A stretch of 64,000 nt of DNA from an uncultured Lachnospiraceae bacterium (GCA_947245585.1 CAMXPV010000002.1:62001-126000); one strand, 5' to 3'; counted from the first letter of the stretch, positions 53,932 through 63,317 are shown. Made by a program: numbers and translations. Notes: generated from the sequence alone by a model not told the origin.

Positions 53932-53958
53932 GGAATATGTCATTTTGTGACATATTCC
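53932..53958 (-). terminator. Terminator of the HAD-WYL operon
   Basis: GGAATATGTCA-CAAAA-TGACATATTCC on the minus strand, a perfect 11-bp stem followed by TTTTTG. A run of A residues on the other side makes it potentially bidirectional. Confidence 0.85.
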
Positions 53959-53982
53959 AAAAAAAATTTGTCAACCCCTTTT

Positions 53983-54972
53983 TTACTCATATTGAGCAAG
54001 AGTTTCTCTCAAATGCCTCTGATAGGCCTCCGCCACCGATGCCGGCGCGATTATCCTTGCCCCTGCTCCAAGTCCTGTCAGCCAACCGAAAAACTGGCCG
54101 CTGACCGCCACTTTCACCCTGACGGAAAAGTGTTCTTCGTCTCTGATGCGGACGGAAGCCTCCTTTCCAAATCGGTCCATCACCACGCCAATCAGACTGT
54201 TTAAAAACAACAACGTGACAGTCTCCTCCTGTCCCCCATACATGCCAAAGGTTTTATTTGCGTAATCCGCAATGTCAAATCGTTCAAAAAGCGCTGCGCC
54301 CTGCCTCTTATCCTCCAAAATCTTAATTCTGGCCATTTTATCGACCCGGAAATGCTTGATCTTGTCTTCTGCGCCGTCATGGGCAATCAGGTAATAGTAT
54401 TCATCCTTACAAGTCAGCGCCCATGGGCTGACCAGATAGGGGATCCCGCCTTTTCGCGGCACAAGTTCCCTATTCAAATTCCATTCCAGATATTGAAACG
54501 AAATCTGTCTGTTATTTTGGATCGCCCTGTGAATATCATCCACCACATAATAAATGCTTTCATTTGCTGTCTTAATACGGTTTGCCACATAAACCTGCCG
54601 CTGAAGCTGCCCTGCCTCTGCCCTGGACGCCAGCTTTTCAATCTTGGAAATCAATTCCCTCGATTTATTGACCGTCAAAAAGCGGGATGCCTGTACGGTC
54701 TCCACCAAAAGCTTTAACTCCGCCAATTCAAAATCCCGCCCGGCCAGATAATAGCCGCCGCCTGTCTTTGCCTTCACAAGCACAATATCATAGCCGAAAT
54801 CAATGAGTTGGGCGATATCATCGTAAATGCTCTTCCGCTCCGCCTTGATATCATAGCCCTCCAACGCTTCTATCAGCGCCTGCGCACTCAGACAGTGCTC
54901 CTCGTCGGACTGCTCCGTGAGGATTTTTAAAAGATATAACAATTTCTGTTTCTGTTTCGCAGATCGTGCCAT
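53983..54972 (-). CDS. WYL-domain transcriptional regulator
   Basis: A 329-aa regulator. The N-terminal winged HTH (about 8-75) includes CLSAQALIEALEGYDIKAERKSIYDDIAQLIDFGYDI. The WYL domain (about 140-230) contains ISFQYLEWNLNRELVPRKGGIPYLVSPWALTCKDEYYYLIAHD, followed by a WCX-like C-terminal domain. WYL proteins bind nucleic-acid or nucleotide ligands and often control DNA-damage or defence genes. It lies 4 bp behind the HAD gene; target unknown. Confidence 0.87.
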   Translation of the reverse strand: MARSAKQKQKLLYLLKILTEQSDEEHCLSAQALIEALEGYDIKAERKSIYDDIAQLIDFGYDIVLVKAKTGGGYYLAGRDFELAELKLLVETVQASRFLTVNKSRELISKIEKLASRAEAGQLQRQVYVANRIKTANESIYYVVDDIHRAIQNNRQISFQYLEWNLNRELVPRKGGIPYLVSPWALTCKDEYYYLIAHDGAEDKIKHFRVDKMARIKILEDKRQGAALFERFDIADYANKTFGMYGGQEETVTLLFLNSLIGVVMDRFGKEASVRIRDEEHFSVRVKVAVSGQFFGWLTGLGAGARIIAPASVAEAYQRHLRETLAQYE

Positions 54973-54976
54973 CTCC

Positions 54977-55675
54977 CTACTCCTGTTCTAATATGGGTAC
55001 CAACTCTTCCAGACGACGAATCTCATAATCGATCCGCACATCCACATCCTTTTTCCTGCTCTCCGGGTTAAACCAACAGGCGGCAATACCCGCGTTCTGT
55101 GCACCCCGCATATCGCTTGTCAAAGAATCTCCCACCATAAGGCATTCCTCCCGTTTCGCCTCCTGCAAAGATGCAAAACAGGCATCAAAGTATTCCTTCA
55201 TCGGCTTGGGATATCCGATCACCTCCGAGACAAACACACCGTCCATGATTTTGTCAAGCCCGGAGAGTTTCATCTTGTTTGCCTGCGTTGCGTTCACTCC
55301 ATTGGTCAAAACATACTGCCGGTAACCTTTTTCCTTCAGCAAGGTAACCAGTTGTCTGGCTCCATCCATATAGAAAAAAACACTGCCGAGGGCCCGTTGA
55401 TAATCCGCGTTCAGAACCTCCGGCTTCACATGAACAATGCCCAATTCTTCAAATAACGTCTGAAACCGCCCAACAGTCACCTGCTCCTTGGTAAGCTCAC
55501 CCGATTCGAGCCGATTCCAATAACTTTGGTTGATGACAGCATAGCGCGCCGCAATTTTTTCGTTGATCTCCAATCCATACTGCATGAACACTTCCTGCAG
55601 CGCATACTCCATGGAGCGATCAAAATTCAGCAATGTCTGATCCAAATCCCAAAAAATTGTGGTATATCTTCTCAT
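54977..55675 (-). CDS. HAD-family hydrolase, YjjG-like noncanonical pyrimidine nucleotidase
   Basis: A 232-aa cytosolic phosphatase. HAD motif I TIFWDLDQTLLNFD, motif II YVLTNGVNATQ, Lys of motif III in SEVIGYPKPMKEYFD, motif IV MVGDSLTSDMRGAQNAGI. The pattern FDRSMEYALQEVF and length fit the YjjG group, which removes phosphate from modified pyrimidine nucleotides. I start at MRRYTTIFWD (55675) after AGGGGGAAG. Confidence 0.85.
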   Translation of the reverse strand: MRRYTTIFWDLDQTLLNFDRSMEYALQEVFMQYGLEINEKIAARYAVINQSYWNRLESGELTKEQVTVGRFQTLFEELGIVHVKPEVLNADYQRALGSVFFYMDGARQLVTLLKEKGYRQYVLTNGVNATQANKMKLSGLDKIMDGVFVSEVIGYPKPMKEYFDACFASLQEAKREECLMVGDSLTSDMRGAQNAGIAACWFNPESRKKDVDVRIDYEIRRLEELVPILEQE

Positions 55676-55747
55676 CTTCCCCCTCTTTCTCTGCACACGG
55701 GCCGACATAATCGGGCAGGGATGATTTCCCCTGCCCATAAACAGAAA

Positions 55748-55769
55748 GGGCGTTCACTGCTGAACACCC
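55748..55769 (-). terminator. Terminator of the PNP-MtaD-MutS-rnhA operon
   Basis: GGGTGTTCA-GCAG-TGAACGCCC on the minus strand (one G-T pair) followed by TTTCTGTTT, 32 nt after the stop at 55801. Confidence 0.7.
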
Positions 55770-55800
55770 TCCTTTTTCTTCCTATCAATTCCCTGAAACG

Positions 55801-55977
55801 TTAAGCCGTCGTACTGCCATCCGCCGCATCTGTCTGCGCTTCTACGCCCGCCTTCGCGTCTTTACTCTTTCTCCACTTTACGCCGATCACGCACGCAACA
55901 ATCACCAACGCAATAATCAATACAAAACATAGCAGATACGATAAAAAAGAATTTACAAATAAAATTAAATTAGTCAT
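55801..55977 (-). CDS. Small single-helix membrane protein
   Basis: A 58-aa protein. MTNLILFVNSFLSYLLCFVL begins a long hydrophobic helix (to about residue 34), then a Lys/Arg stop-transfer (VKWRKSKDAK) and a polar tail (AQTDAADGSTTA). AAGGA lies 8 nt before the chosen ATG; the upstream ATGs have no support. It closes the operon before a terminator. Family and function unknown. Confidence 0.6.
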   Translation of the reverse strand: MTNLILFVNSFLSYLLCFVLIIALVIVACVIGVKWRKSKDAKAGVEAQTDAADGSTTA

Positions 55978-56035
55978 CTTCCCCATCCTTCTCTTTCCGT
56001 GTTCTCCAATTACACTATCATTATGATACCACCAA

Positions 56036-56506
56036 TCAAAGGGAGTCGTCAAGCAAATCTGTACCGTCCGCCGCCGTGGTAGCCAACTTGTCACACCGTT
56101 CGTTTTCCGGATGCCCGTCGTGCCCCTTCACCCACTGGAAGGTGACCCGGTGCGGTTCCATCGCGCGAAGCAGACGTTCCCATAAATCCACATTCTTAAC
56201 CGGCTTGTTCCCGGCTGTCTTCCAACCCTTTTTCAACCATCCGTCAATCCATTTCTGATTAAAGGCATCCGTCACATATTTGGAATCGGAAATAAGCAAA
56301 ACTTCGCAGGATTTTGTGAGCGCCTCCAATCCCACAATCGCCGCCATCAGTTCCATACGGTTGTTGGTGGTCTTCTTATAACCTGCCGAATACTCCCGTT
56401 CATGTAAAGTACCTCTGCTGTCAATATATTGCACAACAGCGCCATAGCCGCCCGGCCCTTCCGGGTTGCCGCGTGCCGCCCCGTCCGTATAGATTGTGAC
56501 TTTCAT
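56036..56506 (-). CDS. rnhA: Ribonuclease HI
   Basis: A 156-aa RNase H1. Catalytic DEDD residues: Asp in [11 protein letters not shown], Glu in [12 protein letters not shown], Asp in LISDSKYV and the C-terminal Asp in ENERCDKLA; the [10 protein letters not shown] loop is present. Degrades RNA in RNA-DNA hybrids. I start at MKVTIYTDG (56506) after GGGAGGAA, located within the end of the MutS-like gene. Confidence 0.93.
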   Translation of the reverse strand: MKVTIYTDGAARGNPEGPGGYGAVVQYIDSRGTLHEREYSAGYKKTTNNRMELMAAIVGLEALTKSCEVLLISDSKYVTDAFNQKWIDGWLKKGWKTAGNKPVKNVDLWERLLRAMEPHRVTFQWVKGHDGHPENERCDKLATTAADGTDLLDDSL

Positions 56507-56510
56507 CGTT

Positions 56511-58199
56511 TTATTCCTCCCACTGTCCGCTCTCCAGGAACCGCTCCGCCATGGCTTCCGCCTCCATGACAATTTTTTCCTCATATCCAAGCATCTTAAG
56601 CAGCGCGATCGCATTTCGGGAAACTGCCGGTCCCTCTAACAATTTGTACGGAAAGAAAATATCGTTCCCCTCAATTCTCTCCTCAAAGTGATAGTTGTCG
56701 TAATCCCTCTCCAAAAGTCTGGTGAGCTCCACATCATGGGTGGCCGCAAAACACAGGATTCGCTGTGCCGCCAACATTTTCATAATCTGGGTGGAAGCCG
56801 CGATCCGCTCCACCGTATTGGTTCCCCGAAGCACCTCGTCCACAAAACAGAGTACAGGAAAACCCTGTCTTTTTACCTGATCCAAAATTCGTTTGATGGA
56901 CTTAATTTCTACCATATAATAACTATCACCGCCCGCCGGGTCATCCCGCAGGGACATGGACGAATAGATGCGGAAAAACGGTGCCTCATAATAGGATGCC
57001 GGACAGGTATGAATGGTCTGGGAAAGCAGCGCCGCCGTGGCTGCCGCTCTCAAAAAAGTAGATTTTCCGGACGCATTTGATCCGGTCAGAAGCACACCCT
57101 TTCTAACAGTCAGCGAATTTTTGACAGGCTCTTTCAGGAAGGGATGGTACAGCTCTTCCACCTTAAAAACCAGTTCCGCCGCTTCCTCATAATGCAGATT
57201 TGGCACACAGTATGCCTCCCCAAGCCTTGTACGATACTCGCCCGAGACTACCGCCGTTTCTATCCGCCCTAAGATCGTGATCATTTCGTCAATCTCACCC
57301 ATATGTCCCCGGACTGCCGCCAATGCCCTGTTAAATTGGATCAGATCAAAATAAAAAAGCATCCGCAGATAATCCAATACGACTTCCAACGGATTACCCG
57401 TCCCCGCCTCCGCCGAAATAACTAAATAAGAATTTCGCAAAAAAACTTTCATCTTTCGGTAGCACGCCTGCAGCTGCTCCTGTTCCCCCGAAAGTCCTGC
57501 GATGTTCTCCCTTCTCATCTCCTCCACGCAGGAAAGCAGTCCACGGATATAGCGGAAACTGCTGATATACGGTTCTATCTCCTTATGCTCTTTAAAATAG
57601 TCTATCAGATTATGGCACAGCACAAGAAGCAAAAGTACAATTCCTGTCGGCATAGACAGGGCCATCCCTAAAACACAGGCAAAGATGGCCAAATCCCATA
57701 ACAGATATTTACCGTTTTTTCTCTCTCCCAGAATATCCAAATGGTCCAGATAATCATAGATCGAATACTTCCGCATCCGCCCCATCCGATAAAAAACACG
57801 CTGTACGCTGTGGCGCTCTTTTTCATGTTCCATGAAAAAACGGATTTGTTCTTCCGTTTTTTCCATCTGCGCCTTATCACGAATCGGTGTCCGCAGCCGG
57901 TAATACAAATATTCGTCTCCCGCTGCGCTCAGGGAAGTATTCATCTGTTGATACAGCTCGTCCATATGCAGATCATTCCATGTAATATCATCAATCTGCC
58001 CTTCCACCCGGTGCTTCTGATAATACATGCGGATATGATTCATTTCTTCCGGCCCGTACTTGCGCTCACTTTCCCGGCCATATCCCTGATACAATTTTTC
58101 CAGAGCTCTCTTTTGAAATTTTTTGTGATTGGTATATTCAATTCCCATGAAGAGCACGATCAGAAAAACAATCATGCCCGCAAAAAACAAAGCGTCCAT
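56511..58199 (-). CDS. Membrane-anchored MutS-like ATPase
   Basis: A 562-aa protein. An N-terminal helix ([20 protein letters not shown]) and a second hydrophobic pair (about 165-205: [29 protein letters not shown]) precede a MutS core/lever-like region. The MutS ATPase domain V is at about 370-540: [20 protein letters not shown] (Walker A), [27 protein letters not shown] (Walker B/signature) and ATHDVEL. The mismatch-recognition domain with the Phe-x-Glu motif is absent. These MutS-related proteins are not mismatch-repair enzymes; their role is unknown. It lies 2 bp after mtaD and 4 bp before rnhA. Confidence 0.82.
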   Translation of the reverse strand: MDALFFAGMIVFLIVLFMGIEYTNHKKFQKRALEKLYQGYGRESERKYGPEEMNHIRMYYQKHRVEGQIDDITWNDLHMDELYQQMNTSLSAAGDEYLYYRLRTPIRDKAQMEKTEEQIRFFMEHEKERHSVQRVFYRMGRMRKYSIYDYLDHLDILGERKNGKYLLWDLAIFACVLGMALSMPTGIVLLLLVLCHNLIDYFKEHKEIEPYISSFRYIRGLLSCVEEMRRENIAGLSGEQEQLQACYRKMKVFLRNSYLVISAEAGTGNPLEVVLDYLRMLFYFDLIQFNRALAAVRGHMGEIDEMITILGRIETAVVSGEYRTRLGEAYCVPNLHYEEAAELVFKVEELYHPFLKEPVKNSLTVRKGVLLTGSNASGKSTFLRAAATAALLSQTIHTCPASYYEAPFFRIYSSMSLRDDPAGGDSYYMVEIKSIKRILDQVKRQGFPVLCFVDEVLRGTNTVERIAASTQIMKMLAAQRILCFAATHDVELTRLLERDYDNYHFEERIEGNDIFFPYKLLEGPAVSRNAIALLKMLGYEEKIVMEAEAMAERFLESGQWEE

Positions 58200-58201
58200 T
58201 C

Positions 58202-59506
58202 TCAGCCGAGATTCGTTACAATCTCATTTGCCTTTCTGTAGATTTCTTCCACATCATACGCTTTTGTAAACTGCCCGTTCTCATATAAAATCTTTCCCCG
58301 AATCATAGTCATCTTTACATTTTGTTTGCTGCCGCTGTAGACCAGATTCTTTGGAATATTATTGATGGGCTGCATGTTGGGTTGGTGCAGATCGATCATG
58401 ATAACATCCGCCTGCTTGCCCTCTGCCAGCACATCTGCCTCAGACAGATTCATGGCCTTCGCCCCGTTCACCGTGGCCATTTTCAAAACCTCCAAAGCAT
58501 CCACCGCCGCCGCATCCTGCTCCTTCAACTTGGCAAGCCCTGTCACCAAGAACATTTCTCGAAACATATCGAGGCAATTATTACTGGCCGGACCATCTGT
58601 GCCGATGGCCACATTGATTCCCCGCTTCAAATACTCCGAAATCGGCGCAACGCCGCTGGCAAGTTTCATGTTGGAAGCCGGATTTGTCACTGCTGTCAGG
58701 TTTTTTCTCTGCATGATTTCAAAATCTCTCTCATCCATCCAGACACAGTGATAACCGCCGCCGCCATAATCGAACATGCCCATGGAATCCAAAAGCTGCA
58801 GCGGCGTTACCCCGTAACGCTCCTTACACCCCTCCACCTCCGTCCTGGTCTCGCTGAGATGTCCGAATACCGGTGCCTTATATTTGTGCGCCATAGCCGC
58901 CACCCGCTCCAAAAGCTCTCTGGAACAGGTGTACTCCGCATGAAATCCGATGAAATAGGAATGCAGCGGATCATAATGATTTAAGGTGTGATACCGCTCC
59001 TCCATCAGCGCAAGCATTCCCTCAAAATCTTCCTGCGCGCTGGTCGTATTGACCTGCACACACCGCATTCCCATCTCCACACATGCCTTCGCCGTGGTTT
59101 CCGGTGTCAGGTACATATCAAAAATAGTGGTGATCCCGCTAGTCAGATACTCCAGAACCGCCAACTTCGTAAGATGGTAAATCATTTCCCCGTTAAGCTT
59201 TTCCTCCATCGGAAATACCCGATTGTACAACCATTCGGAAAGTGGCAGATCATCCGCCTTGGAGCGCAAAAACGTCATAGCAGAGTGCGTATGCGCGTTC
59301 TTAAATCCAGGCATAAGAAGATTCCCCTCACAATCAATTTCCCGGTCCCAAAGGATACTCTCGATCGAAAGCGACTGGCAGACCGCCGCCACATCGCCCC
59401 CTTCTCCTACATAGAGGATCTTGTCATCCTGAACCCAGAGCTCACCCTCCATGATATCTGTCGTCTCCATGGTCAAGATTTTCGCATTGTAAAATCTATA
59501 ATTCAT
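58202..59506 (-). CDS. mtaD: Amidohydrolase, 5-methylthioadenosine/S-adenosylhomocysteine deaminase type
   Basis: A 434-aa TIM-barrel amidohydrolase. Metal ligands: HTH in PGFKNAHTHSAM, His in IGFHAEYTCS, His in FGHLSETRTE and Asp in IGTDGPASNNCLDM. The order and the SNNCLDMFREM signature fit the MtaD/SsnA group that deaminates MTA, SAH or adenosine. It follows a purine nucleoside phosphorylase by 35 bp, supporting a nucleoside-salvage role. I start at MNYRFYNAK (59506) after AAAGGGAAAC. Confidence 0.87.
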   Translation of the reverse strand: MNYRFYNAKILTMETTDIMEGELWVQDDKILYVGEGGDVAAVCQSLSIESILWDREIDCEGNLLMPGFKNAHTHSAMTFLRSKADDLPLSEWLYNRVFPMEEKLNGEMIYHLTKLAVLEYLTSGITTIFDMYLTPETTAKACVEMGMRCVQVNTTSAQEDFEGMLALMEERYHTLNHYDPLHSYFIGFHAEYTCSRELLERVAAMAHKYKAPVFGHLSETRTEVEGCKERYGVTPLQLLDSMGMFDYGGGGYHCVWMDERDFEIMQRKNLTAVTNPASNMKLASGVAPISEYLKRGINVAIGTDGPASNNCLDMFREMFLVTGLAKLKEQDAAAVDALEVLKMATVNGAKAMNLSEADVLAEGKQADVIMIDLHQPNMQPINNIPKNLVYSGSKQNVKMTMIRGKILYENGQFTKAYDVEEIYRKANEIVTNLG

Positions 59507-59541
59507 ATCTGTTTCCCTTTCCTGTACGAACAAACCGCCTT

Positions 59542-60375
59542 TTACAACACTTCCCCAAACTTGGTCACAGATTCCACCAACAGTTTTTCAAATTTGGGTG
59601 CCACCGCATTGGCTGCCTCCTGCACTTCTTCATGGGTCAACGGCGCGCTGTTCATGCCTGCCGCCAGATTGCTGACACAGGAAACGCCACAGATTTTCAT
59701 GCCCATATGATTCGCCGCAATGGCCTCCACCACCGTGCTCATACCCACCGCGCTTGCCCCCATCTTATGAAGCATCTGGATTTCCGCAGGCGACTCAAAG
59801 GAAGGCCCTGTCAACTGCGCATAAACGCCCTCAAACAACTCAATATCATTTTCCTTCGCCGTCTTTCTGATGATCTCCTGCAGATCCTCATCATAGACAT
59901 GGGACATATCCGGAAATCTTGTCCCAAGCTCTTCCACATTCGGGCCAATCAATGGATTCGGCGCAAACAGGGAAATATGATCCTGAATCAGCATCAAACT
60001 GCCCGCATGAAAAGCCGGATTGATCCCGCCGGAAGCGTTAGTCAAAAAAAGTATCTTCGCGCCCATCATCTTCATCAGGCGGGTGGGAAGCACCACATCC
60101 GTGATGGGATATCCCTCATAATAATGTACGCGCCCCTGCATCAGCACCACAGGGATCTCATTGATATAACCGAAAATAAACTTTCCCGCATGTCCCGGCA
60201 CGGTTGATACCGGAAATCCCTCGATCTCGCTGTAGGGAAGCTCCGCCTTCACATCCACGGTTTTTGCAAAGTTGCCAAGCCCCGAGCCAAGCACTACCGC
60301 CACCTTGGGCTCAAAATCAATTTTTGTTTTGTAACAATCGTAGCATTTTAAAAGTTTTTCATATACGGGATTCAT
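59542..60375 (-). CDS. punA: Purine nucleoside phosphorylase
   Basis: A 277-aa trimeric-type PNP. Conserved: VAVVLGSGLGNFAKTV (phosphate loop), GHAGKFIFG, VLMQGRVHYYEGY, TNASGGINPAF, and AVGMSTVVEAIAANHMGM with the purine-site residues nearby. Splits (deoxy)guanosine/inosine to base and ribose-1-phosphate. Start at MNPVYEKLL (60375) after AAAGGCGG; it heads the operon that continues through mtaD, the MutS-like gene and rnhA. Confidence 0.93.
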   Translation of the reverse strand: MNPVYEKLLKCYDCYKTKIDFEPKVAVVLGSGLGNFAKTVDVKAELPYSEIEGFPVSTVPGHAGKFIFGYINEIPVVLMQGRVHYYEGYPITDVVLPTRLMKMMGAKILFLTNASGGINPAFHAGSLMLIQDHISLFAPNPLIGPNVEELGTRFPDMSHVYDEDLQEIIRKTAKENDIELFEGVYAQLTGPSFESPAEIQMLHKMGASAVGMSTVVEAIAANHMGMKICGVSCVSNLAAGMNSAPLTHEEVQEAANAVAPKFEKLLVESVTKFGEVL

Positions 60376-60413
60376 GTTGTTACCGCCTTTCCACTTGTTT
60401 TTCTTTTGCAACT

Positions 60414-60442
60414 ATTATATCATCCCACTTTCTTCTCCGCAA
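60414..60442 (-). promoter_or_regulatory. Promoter of the PNP operon
   Basis: Minus-strand TTGCGG (60437-60442), 17-bp spacer, perfect TATAAT (60414-60419), about 40 bp before the PNP start. Confidence 0.6.
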
Positions 60443-60455
60443 TTTAATTATGGAA

Positions 60456-60486
60456 AAGCCGGGAACCTTTCTCAGATTCCCGGCTT
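60456..60486 (-). terminator. Terminator of spoIVA
   Basis: AAGCCGGGAA / TTCCCGGCTT, a perfect 10-bp stem with an 11-nt loop, followed by TTCC on the minus strand. It lies about 90 nt after the spoIVA stop, beyond the extended hairpin at 60506-60566. Confidence 0.75.
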
Positions 60487-60505
60487 ACCTCAGCGCACGC
60501 TCCCT

Positions 60506-60566
60506 CAGAGGACAATCCGTCCGTTAAATTCATGCGAGCATGATTTACCGTCCGGATTATCCTCTG
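60506..60566. repeat. 61-nt imperfect palindrome in the spoIVA 3' region
   Basis: The outer arms CAGAGGACAATCCG and CGGATTATCCTCTG pair with one G-T. The centre CATGC-GA-GCATG is a perfect hairpin, and the middle parts pair imperfectly, so the whole 61 nt folds into one long stem. It begins 10 nt after the spoIVA stop and is distinct from the terminator that follows. Confidence 0.6.
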
Positions 60567-60575
60567 GCTGAACTG

Positions 60576-62063
60576 TTATATAATAATACACACCATCCCG
60601 CCATTGCAGTCATTCACAATCTTCTGCATGGTCTCCTGCAGCTTCACCTGGCTTTCCTCGTTGATCATGGAAATCTTACCTGTAATGCCATCGTTTACAA
60701 GCTGCTCCACGGTCTTTCCAAAGATATTCGTCTCCCAGATTCCCTCCTCGCCTGTATCCGCGTCAGATATAAATTGAATCAGATCCCTGGCCTGTTCCTC
60801 TGTCCCCACAATGGGCGATATCTCCGTCTCGATACTGGCCTTAATCATGTGAATACTGGGACTCTCCGCTTTAATCTTGACACCGAACTTATTGCCCTGC
60901 TTAATCAGCTCCGGTTTCTCCAACACGATCTCTTCCCGGTCGGGCATCACCACACCGTAGCCCTTGTAACGCACCGCCTCCAAAGCGTGCAGTACCTTCA
61001 CGTACTCCCGCTTCATCTTCGCCATCTCCCGCAGGGTGGCAAGGAGCTGATACTCGCTGCCAATGTTTTCACCCACAAGCTCGCTCAACATCTCATAATA
61101 ATAAGCATCGTCCACGTCAAGCACGATCCGCACACTGCCGTCGGACATATTGATGCCGTCTAGCTTGCATTTCTTAATATATTCGCTCTCCACAGAAAAC
61201 CGGTCCGCCGTAATATCACGGATGTGGTTTAACTCCGTCATCAGCTCTTTGAGTTTTGCGATGATGTCCTTCTTCATTTTATGATCGCAGGGAAGCATCT
61301 CCACCCACTTGGGCATATAAAACTCAATCATAGTGAGCGGAAATTCATAGAGGATATTTTCCATGATGTGATTGATATCCTCTTTTTTCAGTTGTTCACA
61401 GTTGATCGGCATCACCGTAACCTGATACTTCTCACTGATCTCATCCGCCAGGTTCCTCGTCTCCTCCGCGTAAGGTTTCTCGGAGTTTAAGAGAACAATA
61501 TAAGGCTTTCCAAGGGCCTGCAGCTCCTTGATCGTCCGCTCTTCCGCCTCCAAAAAGCTCTCCCTTGGCAGTTCCCCGAAGGAACCGTCGCAGGTTACCA
61601 CAATGCCGATCGTGGAGTGATCCCGGATCACCTTTCTCGTGCCGATCTCCGCCGCCTTCGTGAACGGAATCTCCTCCATCGACCATGGTGTCTTTACCAT
61701 CCGCTCCTCATCTTTCTCCATATGGCCGCTGGCGCCGTCCACCATATACCCAACGCAGTCGATCAGGCGCACTTTCACATCAATGTCCGCACCCAACTTC
61801 ACATGAGCCGCCTCCTTGGGGATAAACTTCGGCTCCGTCGTGGTGATCGTCTTCCCACCCGCGCTCTGGGGCATCTCATCCTGCGCCCGCTCCCGCTCAT
61901 GCTCATCCTCCATATAGGGAAGCACCAATAGATTCATGAATCGCTTAATGAAAGTGGATTTTCCCGTTCTGACCGGTCCCACCACGCCCAGATATATTTC
62001 TCCTCCCGTCCTGCGCTGTATATCTTTATACAAGTCATATGTACTATTCTGTAATACATCCAT
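60576..62063 (-). CDS. spoIVA: Stage IV sporulation protein A
   Basis: A 495-aa coat-morphogenetic ATPase. The N-terminal TRAFAC-type P-loop domain has GVVGPVRTGKSTFIKRFMNL (Walker A), DCVGYMVDGASGH and the diverged NSEKPY. The C-terminus ends in NDCNGGMVCIII, the typical SpoIVA end that inserts near the outer forespore membrane via SpoVM. It polymerises around the forespore using ATP; made in the mother cell under sigma-E in other spore-formers. Ribosome site CAGGAGGA is embedded in an inverted repeat (62072-62107). Confidence 0.95.
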   Translation of the reverse strand: MDVLQNSTYDLYKDIQRRTGGEIYLGVVGPVRTGKSTFIKRFMNLLVLPYMEDEHERERAQDEMPQSAGGKTITTTEPKFIPKEAAHVKLGADIDVKVRLIDCVGYMVDGASGHMEKDEERMVKTPWSMEEIPFTKAAEIGTRKVIRDHSTIGIVVTCDGSFGELPRESFLEAEERTIKELQALGKPYIVLLNSEKPYAEETRNLADEISEKYQVTVMPINCEQLKKEDINHIMENILYEFPLTMIEFYMPKWVEMLPCDHKMKKDIIAKLKELMTELNHIRDITADRFSVESEYIKKCKLDGINMSDGSVRIVLDVDDAYYYEMLSELVGENIGSEYQLLATLREMAKMKREYVKVLHALEAVRYKGYGVVMPDREEIVLEKPELIKQGNKFGVKIKAESPSIHMIKASIETEISPIVGTEEQARDLIQFISDADTGEEGIWETNIFGKTVEQLVNDGITGKISMINEESQVKLQETMQKIVNDCNGGMVCIII

Positions 62064-62071
62064 AATAAAAT

Positions 62072-62107
62072 CCTCCTGCCTATACTGGTAAATGTATATG
62101 CAGGAGG
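62072..62107 (-). promoter_or_regulatory. Inverted repeat covering the spoIVA ribosome site
   Basis: On the minus strand CCTCCTGC-A-TATAC, loop ATTTACCA, GTATA-G-GCAGGAGG: 8 plus 5 bp with one mismatch. The right arm is the Shine-Dalgarno sequence, 7 nt before the ATG. CATATACAT within the left arm also resembles a sigma-E -10, with GCATAGA 13 bp upstream as a possible -35. If that is the promoter, the left arm would be only partly transcribed. Confidence 0.5.
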
Positions 62108-62148
62108 ACTCCTGTCTATGCGGCTCTATTAAAAAGTTTCCGGCAAAT

Positions 62149-63222
62149 TTATTCCACCAATTTGTGAAAAATAATACAGTTTGGCTGTTCCACCTTGATC
62201 TCCTTGCCGTTCATTACAAGAAGCCCGTTCTTTAAATCCACCGTAAAGAAAGTCATGGTGTCCGATTCGTGGTTTAAGGAAACGAGATGCCTGTTATCAG
62301 GAAACAGATTTGCGTCCTTGGGATAATCCCCGCTGATCGGGAGACATAAAATCTTGGACAGCATCCCCGTCTTCTGATCGACTTTATAGACCGTCGCGCT
62401 GTTATCCCCGGCATTGGAACTTACTACATATTTAAAGTCTTCCGAAATATTGAGCGCACTGGCTGCGGAACCGCCCGCATGATAGTCGTTTAAGGTGGAG
62501 ATCGTCTGAATCTTCTCAAACTCCGGAATACCGTTTTTCTCCTCGTACGTGTAGACATCTATATAATTTTTCAACTCATGGACAATGTAGAGAAAATGGC
62601 CGTCCTTTGAAAACTTCAAATGGCGGGGGGCAGACTCCTGCTCGCTGCGGATCATATCAATGGGCTTTAACGTCCCCCTCTCGTGATCCACCCGGTACAC
62701 ATTCACATGATCCAGTCCCAGATCGGCGGCGCATAAGTAATGATTGTCTCTTGTCATCTTCACACAATTCACATGGGGCCTGAAATTCCGCTCCGCAATG
62801 CTGCCCAGTCCTTTGTGGTAAACTTCATCTGTAATCTCACCGATCCCGCCGTCCCCACGCAGACGCAGCACCGTAATCTTCCCGTCGTGATAACCGCCCA
62901 CAAAAAGCAGCTTATCCTCGTAGTCCGTGGACAGATAACAGCCTCTCATGCCGTTAATCGATCCCTCGTTTATCACTTCCAGATCGCCGCCCGGCAGTAT
63001 CTTATAAGCCTCCACGCCGAAATCCGTGATGGAATAGAGATATTTTTCATTGTGGGAGATCGTGATATAGGAAGAATTCGTAATCTCCACCTGATTTTTC
63101 TCCGTCATCCTGCCATGCTTCATATCCACATCATAGATTTTGATACCGTAATTATCTTCTTTCGCCGTCGTGTAAGTGGACACATACGCCACATATTTAT
63201 CCTGACCCATCGCTTCAATCAC
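62149..63222 (-). CDS. YbhE/lactonase-family seven-bladed beta-propeller protein
   Basis: A 357-aa soluble protein of the lactonase (6-phosphogluconolactonase-like) family. Repeating propeller blades are seen as SYITISHNEKYLYSITDF, DYEDKLLFVGGYHDGKITVL, RDNHYLCAADLGLDHVNVYRVD, SKDGHFLYIVHELKNYIDVYTY and SEDFKYVVSSNAGDNSATVYKVD. Conserved His, Arg and Glu of the family are present (FRPHVNCVK, SAPRHLKFS). The start is GTG at 63222 (AAAGGG 7 nt upstream) or ATG at 63210. Could hydrolyse 6-phosphogluconolactone; other lactones possible. Monocistronic. Confidence 0.8.
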   Translation of the reverse strand: MIEAMGQDKYVAYVSTYTTAKEDNYGIKIYDVDMKHGRMTEKNQVEITNSSYITISHNEKYLYSITDFGVEAYKILPGGDLEVINEGSINGMRGCYLSTDYEDKLLFVGGYHDGKITVLRLRGDGGIGEITDEVYHKGLGSIAERNFRPHVNCVKMTRDNHYLCAADLGLDHVNVYRVDHERGTLKPIDMIRSEQESAPRHLKFSKDGHFLYIVHELKNYIDVYTYEEKNGIPEFEKIQTISTLNDYHAGGSAASALNISEDFKYVVSSNAGDNSATVYKVDQKTGMLSKILCLPISGDYPKDANLFPDNRHLVSLNHESDTMTFFTVDLKNGLLVMNGKEIKVEQPNCIIFHKLVE

Positions 63223-63317
63223 GCCCTTTCCCTTTGCTCTGAATAGCTATACATATTTTAGCATATTATTCCACTCTTGTTAATCCTTAAATTCTGATAT
63301 TATTTTACATTTTCCCA

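Noticed and set aside
56036..56614. RNase H with an N-terminal extension of 36 residues
   Set aside because: The extension is the MutS-like gene read in another frame; MKVTIYTDG has its own ribosome site.
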